Shown: positions 33,894 through 45,800 of the stretch, one piece after another
How the letters are laid out: the number at the start of each line of letters is the position of its first letter
Position numbering within the stretch: the stretch's first letter is position 1
Assembly: GCF_011397635.1 (NCBI RefSeq)
Contig: NC_064753.1
Location: 29,164,322 to 29,228,321 of the forward strand
Reading direction: 5' to 3'
Origin: Epinephelus fuscoguttatus
Lineage: Eukaryota > Chordata > Actinopteri > Perciformes > Serranidae
Length of the DNA: 64,000 bases
Notes under the pieces: generated by a model
Databases searched by the model: none
The model's input: the letters and a program-made list of their open reading frames with translations, nothing else
Told to the model about the DNA's origin: nothing
Made by a program: the position numbers and the translations under genes

Positions 33894-36800
33894 CTGAAGA
33901 GGAGAAGAACCAGGAAACACATTTTGAAGAAGCTGCTACAAAACAATATTCTCGCCTCACCTACATTTGTATTCTTAATTATGTAGACCCAAAGCATTCA
34001 ATAACAAATTATTATGGAACAAATAATTGTATGAATAAATAACATAGTTTTAGATGTCTAATGTGTTATGCAGCTCCAATAATGTTTGTTCATTCATTCA
34101 TTTTCCCTAACTGTTTATCCTGTTGGGGGTCGTGCGGGGGGGCTGGAGCCTATGCCAGCTGACACTGGGCGAGAGGCAGGGTACACCCTGGACAGGTCGC
34201 CAGACTATCACACGGCTGACACATAGAGACAGACAACCATTCACACTCACATTCACACCTTTGGACAATTTAGAGTCACCAGCTAACCTGCATGTCTTTG
34301 GACTGTGGGAGGAAGCTGGAGTACCCGGAGAAAACCCACGCTGACACAGGGAGAACATGCAAACTCCACAGGGCTCCCCCACCCCAGGATTCCAACCAGG
34401 AACCCTCTTGCTGTGAGGCGACAATGCTAACCACTGCACCACTGTGCTGCCTCTTTTTATCTCTACTCCTGTAAGGTGCTGACAGTTAAAATCACATGTA
34501 TATAATTGTTCGCCTCATTAGTGTAATGTGTTCTTGGCCCTGAATGTAGTTCAAAAATATCTGGACAATCACTAAAATGTTGTCCAGTGATATAGAGGTT
34601 TCTGGCAGTGGCGCCCCCAGAAACTTTTCATAAGGGTGGCCAAATGGGGCCACTGAAAATCTTATCTAGAGCCTATCTGCAGCCTATCCCTGCTGACATT
34701 GGGCGAGAGGCGGGGTACATTTATGACAGGTCACCAGACTATCACAGGGCCGACACATAGAAACAGACAACCATTCACACTCACATTCACACCTACAGCC
34801 GATTATGAGTCACCAATGTGGGAGGAACCCATGCTGACATAGGAAGAACATGCAGGCTCCACACAGGGTGCTGGCTTCAGACCAGGAACCCTCTTGCTGT
34901 GAGGTGACAGTTCTAACCACTGCACCAGCGTACAATTTAATTCACCATTACTTTCTCTCATTACATTTTCTTTTTACAGAGGGATTGTTGTATAGAAATA
35001 CGGAGGTGTAATGCCATGAGAGAAAAAAATTGGACAAAATAAGAGCAATTATTTTTTCATTGAAAACTTTCCTCAGAATACTAAGATGATGCTCTCTTTA
35101 ATAAATCAAACAAATATGTTTGTTTTCAAGTGGATGCATTAAAAATATACTATGCAAGATTTTCCTAAAAAAATAAAGATAATGTATAGACTCATACAGA
35201 AGTAATTCCTCTTAATTGTCACTTATGACCCAACAGAAGTGTGTGGTGATGTATTTATATGCAGACTCTTCCTTCTCTGCATGTATTTTCTTATTAACTT
35301 CTTATTTTCAGTGTTAGGCGTGTTTATGGGCATGTACCCCCGCAGTGCTCAGGTGAGGTTGAGGTTTTATTAAAAGATAGCGATCAGGTGCCAAACTGTA
35401 AGCAGCAGGCATCCAAGAGACACAGTGCTAATAAACACAAATATAATAAGACGAAATGTCAAACAACTGAATCTGGAGTTGGCTTTTCGATTACAAGCAT
35501 GTTCACAAACAGTATCTCACAGTCCTGCATACTATACCTTTAGTCCTATGCATTTAGGCCTGTAACATACGATAACATGGCAGTTTAGAGGTAAAGAACT
35601 CACGGTCATTGTCGTGAATGATTTGGAAATTCTTGACCGAGGCCTGAGTGACTCTGCCGTGGAAGTTGAGCACGTAGGATTGTGTGTCATCGTTCCACAC
35701 GGGTGTCTTGTTGTGAAGTTCAATCACGCTCTCTGTGTTCTTGTTCTGCCACCTGGCCAGCAGTGACTCATGGTCCTGTAGTGAGGAACAAAATAGAATA
35801 GCTTTGGACATGGACATCACAGACATCAGATCAATTATGGAAGTATTAGAAGAGGTCAGCGCAGATGTGGCTGTTGAGAAAGGAGGTGACACATACATTC
35901 CGTGGGCGAATTGACACTCTCTCGTGGTCCATGTTCATTCCAGGAATGATGACACTCATTTTGCGAGGTCCTTTGAATCCTAAAACATTGGTTTCCTGGA
36001 GTGAAACAAAGATAAAGTGTACTGTGTAAACATGTTCACCCAACAAACTTGCAAAGTTTTAATAGCACATTACAGTATATTATTATTTTGAACATCAGTT
36101 GTGTCAGATTTCAGCTGAAACTGCTTTAAATAAAATACACATTTTTATCACAAGAGACACATTCACTATTGATCTGAAGAAATATACACTGCACAATCTA
36201 CTGTACTTAGCTGGTGCAACTTCCGCTAGACATTTTATTCATATACTGTATGTAATTTGTGATGACTGACGACTACATCATAATCAAGCAAATGCAATAT
36301 TCTTGAGGACTTTTGATACTATCTGTCTGCCATGAAGGTGAAGGCCATTCTGCTGTATAAATATTCAATTGGATTTATACATGCACAGATGATAACTTGA
36401 TTACAGCCTGATTATGGCAATGCCCTGACTCCTCAGTTTGTTGCATGAATGTCTTTATCTGATTATCTGTCTCTGAATGAAACTCTGCGTTTCAAAGGCC
36501 ACCAGACACATTAAGCTGGATGTTGCCTTTCAAAGCAGATTAAATTACATATGCAGTAGGTCTCCTGTTGGCTCCTTTATACCTCTGACATAAAATCATT
36601 CAAATGACATCATACTTCCAATCATGCAAACCTTAATCAACTATCTCTGTATGTGTAATCACACTGAATTATCATCTTACTGCCAGCTCATTTATCAACA
36701 TTCATCTTCAAATATTAGAGAAACTGAGTGCAGCTTGGGGGTTAAGAGCATTTTGACAAACTCACATAGCAAATGGCTGCTAGCTCTTGACGCAGGTTGC

Positions 36801-39800
36801 TAGCTTCAAGGCTGGTGGTGCTCTTCATGGGGTTCAGGCCGCTGTCATATACGGTGAACTTAGTTCCCATGAGGTTAGACCTACAAGAAAAACAGGACAG
36901 ATTGAAGAGATCTGTAGATTTAGTTGCACATATCACCAGCTAAGCTGATACAATGGAGGAAACTGTGAGATTCATCCTTTCAGAGTCAGTTTATAACATA
37001 ATAAAAAGGAACAGCAGCCATTTTAAATACTCCACATCAGGTCACTTTGGTTGGTGTACAGTGATATAGTTGTTGTACTCTAATGGAGTTTGTTCATGTG
37101 AGACTGGGGCACAGCAGGAATTGATAGCCTGGCTTCCCAGCAGGAAGGTGGTCAGATCCAGAACGTGACAGAGGGAGGCCGTGGGCAGTGCTTTGCCCTT
37201 ACTTGACTTCCTACCCTAGATGAACGTCGAAACAGCTTGTTCATGACCATTTTCAATGGAAACAGAAAGTCTATCTATGTTGTGAAAAAGCATTTGTGTA
37301 TTAAAGAATAGAAGAAATCTTCTGGGGTGCTATGGAGTACAGAAGAGAGTAGACATGTCCCCTTGCTGCTCTAGGAGAATGTGACTTAAATATATTTCTT
37401 TACTGTACAGTTATGCATACTAATAGTCAGGGACAATTTATAACAAACTTTAAAAACCTCTAGCTAAATCAATCTGATTCTTAACCGACCACGATGGGGT
37501 CCATGTCATTTGTTCGGCAGCCCATTAGTCCGACGGTCTGTGGTGCTGAACGGCTCCCGACGGGCGTATTTCTGCCTTGATGGTGCGCCGCGACCGGCTC
37601 TGGGTCAGCTGGGAAAGGCTTGAGGCGAAGCAGGCTCACAGCTTATGTGTTTGTCACTTTCTTTTTCATTTTAACCCACACCATGATCTTTTCCTGACCC
37701 TAACCAAGTGTTTTTTGTGCTTAAACCTAACCAGACCTTAACCACAGGGCATCATGATGATATCGGAACAATGGGTTTAATATGGTCGGAACAATGGGCT
37801 GTCGGACCAATGGGCAGTTCCCCCACATTTCCCAAAGTTCTGCCTGTAGTGAGGAAAAAACTGCACTGTAGCTCTGCTATTTTCTATACTGCAGTACAAA
37901 TGCAGTATCATTAGCATCATTCTGAAAGGCTGTTTCCTAATCCTACCAAATCTGGCAGTATCCAGTTGCTTTATGCACAGGCACTATCATTAATATTGTG
38001 AACCCGTGTAAATAATTTCTGCATTTATGTAGTGCTATCAATTGCAGATATGCTTCCCCACACAGCACATTTTCTACAAGACTGGCATTTCTATTCAGAA
38101 GGCAGCACGGTGGTTAAGCACTGTCACCTCACAGCAAGAGGGTTCTGGGTTCAAACCCAGCTTAGCTTGGGGAGCTTCTGTGTGGGGTTTGCATGTATAC
38201 CCTGTGTTAGTGTGAGCTTTTCTCTGGGTTCTCCAGCTTCCTGCCACAGTCCAAAGACAAGCAGGTCAGGTCAGTAGTTCCCTGTAGGTGGTTGTCTGTC
38301 TCTGTGTGTCAGCCCTGTGATCGTCTGGGAACCAGACAAGCCTCTGACAGTCCTGTCCACCCTGGTAAAGCAGTAAAGCTCCAGAGGAACTATAGTGTGA
38401 ACAGAGAGAGGACTGAGGCTCCCTCAGAGCTGAAGTTGACCAGACAGAGAAATTAATCCTCTTTCAAATGAACTGACAATGTGAATACAAAAAGAAGTGA
38501 GTGCCTTTTCTGTTGGTCCAATTTTCAATCCATTTTAAGGGTGCTTTTACACCTGCCCTATTTGGTTCAGTTAAAATTAACTCAGGTCAGTTTTTAAAGT
38601 TAGTACGGTTCAGACTGGCTGGTGTGAAAGTTTTCAATCGAACCTTGGTGTGGACCGCACAACTGAACCGAGACCGCTCAAAAAGAGATGTCGGTCCGCT
38701 TCCAAACTGACTCTGGTGCAGTTCATTTGTGGTGTGAAAGGAAACAAACCAACCACAGGATTTTATGAAAGCAGATATGTGATTTTAGCAGGATTTCAAC
38801 AGCTAAACCAAAAATAAACCCATCTGCTGATCGTGTAACCATGGTAACACATATGAACCTCAGTGAGGCTATGTTCCCTGATTAAAAAAGCTGTTAAAAC
38901 TGCCATCACTCTATCTGACTCCATGTACTTCGACTGTTAATTAAGTCTATTAAAGTGTGTGACAGTGATCCCACAGTATTAGGCCCCGAATCATCTCTGT
39001 ACAAGACGCCTTCTTTTCATCCTGTCTCTGTGTTAGCCATTATTCAGAACATGTGATTGATTTGCAGCCTAATAATAGCCTACTAATAACACTAACAATC
39101 AGTTATCAGTTATTTACAAATATAAACATTTTAAAAGCATTAAAGTGCTGCTGCATAAACACTTTCTAATGTCACAATGGAGGGACAACTACGCAGGTTG
39201 ATTTTAGCGCTGCTCATCGTGGACTATATTGCTGTCATTGTTCATTTTAGTCAAACCATACAGTTTGAAAACGAGGCGCGGCTCCAGCTGGCAAACAGTC
39301 TTTTGATGCATTGGATGTGCTGAATGTGCATATTAAGGCAGTACAGGAGGAGGTGCACATTAATAATCCTCCAGGACTGTAACATGCTCATGTTTAACCC
39401 AAACAATGTGTCATGTGACTGCAGTTGGTTCGGAAACCAGTTTGGTTATAACTGGACCGAGACCACCTCTTCAAGAAGGTCTCAGTCCGGTTGTTTTGGT
39501 GCGTACCCGAGTGCGTTTGCTGTGTTCATACCTGCCCAAATGAACCGCACTTAGGGCGCAAACAAACTTGAGTTTGATTGAACCGAACCAAACAGGGCAG
39601 GTGTGAAAGCATCCTAAAAAGGACAATATGCGAAAAAACCTGAAAGTAAACCAAAAGTGGACAGAAAAGGTACTTATTTCTATTCTGCAGACCAGTCGTC
39701 AGTAGAATGGTTACTTTTGTGAGATCCTCACAGTAAAGGGGGCGTATCAAATATATATGAGAAACTCTCCCAGTTAACAACAATTGAAACTAGCTTGGCA

Positions 39801-42800
39801 GGATGATCTATAGCCAGACAACAGAAGAAGCCCTGGAACAGATTCATAAATCTTCAGTGCGTGCGAAACATGGCCTCCCGCAATTTAAGGTAATACATCC
39901 CTTACACTGGTCTAAACAAAAACTCGGTTCAATATATCCAGAGGAAGATCCTTCATGTGACAGCTGTAGGCTCGCACCAGCATCACTGGCTCTTATGTTC
40001 CGGGGCTGCCCGAGGATATCAAACTACTGGAGCAATATTTCTCAGACCTTATCAAAGATTATGCAAATACATATTGACTTAGATCCTTTGATGGCATTTT
40101 AAGTGCTATAGACTCAACCACTGTAAAGAACAGTGTGGAAGACATCATGGTACCATTTGTCAGCCTTCTAGCATGCAGACGGAGTTTACTTAAGTGGAAA
40201 CAGAGATCTGCACCAACACATTCAAATCTAATGAGCGATGTAATGAAGCATCTGGAACTAGAGAAAATTTAATTCACTCTGAAAAAACAAAAGGAGAAAT
40301 TTTACAAAATTTGGCAGCCCTTTAAAGACCGTTTCAATTATATGAAATCCTCTGACAAGGGTTAATGAAGACTACATCCATCACCTTTACTACCCCCCCT
40401 GTCTGAGAGCAGTTTGTTCCTTTTGTAGTGTTCACATATGCGTAAAAAATGCTGACTCATCACTTTGAGTCCACATGGAGGGCTGAAAGAGACCAAGTGT
40501 AAAAACACAGTCATGACACAAGTTATTCTCACATCATGACCTTTGGATTACCTAATTTTTAAAATGTTTTGTTTATACCATACAGGTAATATGACTTGCA
40601 AAAATTCTGGGGAGATATAGATTCAGCAACGTTCTAAAAAGCAGCATTACTACTGATATGTGAGCAGCATGATTAATCTAATTACATCAGCACAATGGGA
40701 TATTACATTGTTTTATTTTGTTTCTGACCAACTTTAATTTCTAATGAGAAATAATTATTCATCTAATTATGCGCTTTTCGCATTTCTCAATTATACTCAT
40801 ATTAAGTCAAGGACTATGAAATCAACCACTGTAGTCAATTACACAGTCTTAAACAACACAAAGGTATTACTACTGTACTGGTTCCCAGGTATGTATGCCT
40901 CGTTTGTAAGTAGTACAGCTTTGCAATTGCTTTTGAAAGCCACAGCTTCAAACCGCTGACTGTATACCTCTTATAGTCCATACCTCATTTAGGCCAACCC
41001 CCTCAAGGACTCTTGAGAAGCACTAGATGAAAGGTCACTGTTCATTTAAATTTAGATCGCCATCATTCAAACGGGACCGTGATTGCACAGGTTTGAGCAG
41101 CGCATCGACCAATGGTCAGGCCCGCTCTGAAGATTAAAGGCTGCACAGAGCTATATTTGATTAAACTCCCCAGGAGTTTCCATGGAGCCACTAACGCAGC
41201 CTTGAAGCTGTCTCCAAAGATTATGTCTCGACTCACTCCCTGCATCTGACTGTGGCCTTAAACGTTACACAAATTTACAGTGAACATTATGGCTCGCTGT
41301 ACATTTATGAGGAAGGTATATATTTTTTTAAATGAGAGGTGAATTACAGATTTTTTTTAAAACCTCACTGTTAGGTGTTACTCATACAGTTATTCATATT
41401 TATATATATATATATTTTATCACACTGACTCTAAATGAATTATTTAAATATGGAAATGTATTCTATCCACCCATCCATCCATTTTCATCCGCTTATCTGG
41501 GGCCAGGTCACGGCGGCACCAGGCCTAGCAAATCATCCCAGGCCACCCTCTCCCCAGCAACACTTTCCAGCTCCTCCTGGGGGTCCCTGAGGCGTTCCCA
41601 GGCCAGATGAGATATGTAATCCCTCCAGCGTGTTCTGGGTCTGCCCCGGGGCCTCCTACCAGTGGGACATGCCTGAAACACCTCCCGTGGGAGGCACCCA
41701 GGAGGCATCCTGATCAGATGCCCAAACCACCTCAACTGACTCCTTTTGACGTGAAGGAGCAGCGACTCTTCCCTGAGCTCCCTCCGGATGTCCGAGCCAC
41801 TTACCCTATCTGTAATCAATGTAATATATTCTAGTTAGATTAAATACCCATTTAATATTAATTAAACAACTGTATCAACACTAAATACAGGGCCTTAAGC
41901 AGGGTACAACAACCTTTACTACCAGAAGAGCCATTTTTGGTCCAAAAAAATTAATTAAATCTGCCTGGAGCCACAAAATATATCTAGGGAGCGATCACAC
42001 CGAGATGAAACGCCAGAAATGCGACGCCAGTAAAACCATTGTTTTTCGTATGATCCAAGCATCTTTTTAAACAGGCGTTTTCCCGGCGTCTTTTAGATGC
42101 ACATTTTTGTAGACGCTTCTTTTTAGATGCTTCTTTTTAGGCGCATGCTTTTAGATGCACATAGACGCTGAAAAGTTAAAATATTTTCAACTTTTTGAGC
42201 ATCAGATGCCAGTAGCTAGCGCACATTGAATAAGCACTTCCAGCATTCCAAGCGTCTTTGAAGCGTCTGCGTCTTTAGCGTCTCATTTCTGTGTGATTGC
42301 CCCTTAACCCTTATAATAAAGGTAACACAGCCTTATTAAGTCTGAATTGGCTTATCAACGTAACTAATAGGTCTAATCATCAATATATTTAACCATAAGG
42401 TGGCTACTCTGCAGTAAGGTATTTATGAATATTTGGTACTTTGCAGCAGAAGTAAACAAATCTGTCTATACACTAGACTTTTCCTTTTGGAATTGTAATT
42501 CATGGCAAGCTTCGCTACGGAGACTCAACACAAACCACCATGCTCAATGTTCAAGAGAAAAAGCGCCAGGCTGTAGACATAGGTTTGAGTCACATTTTAG
42601 ATGACGAAATGTTAAAACTTTTTTTTTTTTTTTCAAAGTTCAAGAATCTCCTGAAGACATGTCGGCTTGTCAGCCTCACACAACTGTTGTCAATGCTCTT
42701 AATGACCTTGACTGATAAAGTGCAGCCGGGAGACCGCGTAAGCATCACTGGTGTTTACAGAACAACCCCCATGCGCGTAAACCCACGTCAGAGCACCGTG

Positions 42801-45800
42801 AAGTCAGTGTACAAGACTCACATCAATGCCATCCACTTGCGTAAGACAGATGAGAAGAGCCTACATGGTTTTGACGAGGAGGCTAAACAGGAGCTCATTT
42901 ACACATTTTTACAATTGAGTAATGTAAGAATCACTTTAGGCCTACAACAATGATAAATGAAAATGTAAGTGTTAGAAAATAACCGTGATTCATTTCCATG
43001 TAGCCTAATTTTTGGTCAAAGCCACAGGGAGCCGTTGGAGAGGGGCTAAAAAACAAAAAAAAAGTTTAACAAAGAATCATGTACAATGCTTACTGACTTA
43101 CCTCAGTTTACCAATGAAGCTCTCTCCACCTCGAGACAGATCGGTGGGATCGATGGAGATGAGGTAATTTGATGTTTTACTCTTTTTCCTCTTCCTGCCT
43201 GCTAACAGGAACACCTGTGACGAGCCAAGTCAGAAACCAAATTAGCAAGTCAACTAGTTTGGACACATGCAAAACAATCTCTTTTCACTGCATGAACTGT
43301 CCATTAAGCCTGTGGAAACTGTGCGACTTATCGTTAGAAAATGACTGAATTTTCAGAGTTTTCACAATGCTTATTACTCCATTAGTGTTTGGATTGGTTA
43401 ATTATGTTGCTGTTTACAGTCTCAGAGTTTCCGCTGCCTGACCCTTCTCACCTTCTTGCCGTCTTCTCTCTCTAGATGAAGGTAGTAGGTGGGATACATG
43501 CCTCGGTCCATGCCTTTCTTGTCTCTGGTAATTCTGCACTTCACTCTGACCCCCTGGGGCGCAGGTCGCAGAGAAAACTCTTCAAGGTCATCTACATCGA
43601 CAGCAGGTTCATTGACTGGTGGAGTGGGTGCTGAAGCCACCTCCTGTAGGCGAAAAACAGCCCGCGCAGGGCAAGACCCCAGGTGAGATGGTGGACTGGT
43701 GAGTGATGCATTAGAGTTGACTTTCATTAGAACAGAGTAATGAGCCTGAAGATCAAATCGTCCACCGGGACCAAGAATGAGCACACTGTGGCTAAAATAA
43801 GGAGCTGGTGTAGAGATGGAAGATTGAGTTGACTGAAGGGAAAGATTAGAGTGGAATGAGGAGCAGAGATGGCTATCGTGAGTACAATGCCAGCTGAGGT
43901 TTCACTCTGAACAGAGTGTAGAGGCTGTAGAGAGGATGTGTTTTTAAAGAGGGTTACATGGTCATCTGAGGGTAGTCATCTATTATCACACCTGAAATGG
44001 AGAAAAACAAAACCGACATGTGTTACCTCAAATATTGGATCAAATAGATCCAAAGCTGGCTGACTTCAAGTGATCAGAAGTATGCAAAATAATAGCATAC
44101 AACCATAGGTGTAGATTTTGGGGGAGACACAGGGGACATATCCAACCAATGAAAGCATGACAGTAGTAGAGAGTATTAAAGACATATTCACCATAAATTG
44201 ATGCAGAAACGGCTAGGACCTCCAAACTCTTGTTCTATGTCCTCCTTCATTGCCAAAATCTCAACAAAACCTATGCCCTTGCTTACAACATGTTTTAAAA
44301 ATATTTGGCAGTATGTTTGATTACATAAATTGCACAGAAATGCTTACAATAGCCCACCTGGGCCTTTATGCACAGCTCTCCGCCTCAGGTGTGTATCTTC
44401 AAACCAAATGGCAGTTTTTCCCTTTCAAACTGCTACAGGCACATAAGGTGTCTGTATGAGATGATTGTTCCACCACCTGAATAAATAAACAACAGGCCAG
44501 AAATTGCAAAAGCCCCAAATAATTTCAATACTGTCTGTAGAAGAAGAAAAGCCGAAGGGCAGCAGCAATTTATTTGTATCACATTAAGCCATAATGGTCT
44601 ATAACTGTACTTTCAGTCATGGAACTTAAATAGAGTCCAGCTGAGCGACAAAATTGAATCTACATTTTCTCCTGCGTGTCACTGACTGGTTAAAACTCTA
44701 TTGGTTACTGGGCAGAATAAAGACGCATCATGCAGAGAGCACAAGTGCACGCTGTGAGATTCATGTTACCTTGCATGACTTCTTGCTGGTGGCCGAGCCT
44801 GGCCTCGTGTTGCTGTTGAGCTGTGAGGAACTGGAGCTGATTTCATCTTCGTCGTCCTCTTCTTCATCGAAATTCATACTGCTGGAAATACCTTCACAGA
44901 GAAAGAAAATGAAACAAGAAAGTGAAAGAAGAAAGAAAATGGTGTCACTTATTATTCACTGCAGTTTAGTGGTAACATGAAACACTGTGATAATTGGAGC
45001 CAACAGGAACACATTCCCTTTTCATCACGTATAACATCTGTAAAAAAAACATCTTCACAGTTTGAGGTTTAAATAGACTTATTTGTGCCCCATGTTAGTG
45101 AGTGCAACCAGGTCACAGGTTTCCATTAAATAAACCAGGTGTCAGAACTCAGTTGAGACACAGAGGGGTTTTTAGTAAATCTGAGCTCAGGTGTTATCAG
45201 GACTGTCTACTATCTCTTGATTTCACACAGTACTTATAATACAATATGATACGATATGATGCGATACAATGCGATACGGTATGGTACAATATATTTTATT
45301 GGCCCCCGTAGGGAAATTTGTCTTTGTAGTTAAACAAATACTTAATGGTGACTGTTTCCCAGAAGTGTGTGAGTCCAGTCATCCATGTTAAGGAGGTACA
45401 GTGTGAATTATTTGGTGCCCAACAATACTGAGACTGAAATTTCATGTTGGTCCACTTGAGGCTTAACCTTAACCTTTTTAAAAATGTGGAAGAGAACAAA
45501 CTCTGTTCATCTTATATAAAGTTGCAAATTACAGCCCTGAATAATAAGGAATAGGGTCAATGAATTCTTTTGCCAATAAATTACTTAAAAGAAATTAGCA
45601 TTTTAGGATCAGGCACAAAACCATTTAGGGGAACGAGTTTCCAACAATGAACCTGCACCCACCCCCTCCAACCTCCCTCATACGAGGTTGAGGGATGGCA
45701 ATAAGACCAGCAACATATCGGTTAATAATAAGAATGATGACTGAGGTAAATTAATGTAAAGCAAAGGAGAGAAAAAAGAGTGACAAATATAACAACAAAT

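Larger units (their letters stand above)
41885..43053 (+). mobile_element. hAT-like element carrying an mcm4 fragment
   Basis: The left end (ACAACAACCTTTACTACC, AGAGCCATTTTTGGTCC, CTGGAGCCACAAAATA) and the right end (GGTCAAAGCCACAGGGAGCC, GTTGGAGAGGGGCT) match the two ends of the common fish hAT element that begins like CAGGGGTCGGCAACC. Between them lie a small MITE (41987-42303) and an mcm4 coding fragment (42639-42890). The outermost bases are decayed and no 8-bp target duplication was seen, so the limits are approximate. Confidence 0.6.

Noticed and set aside
42540..42953. A complete small gene on the + strand
   Set aside because: Only the middle part is mcm4-like; the N-terminal part is out of frame with it and is not mcm4, so the apparent 137-codon frame is accidental.
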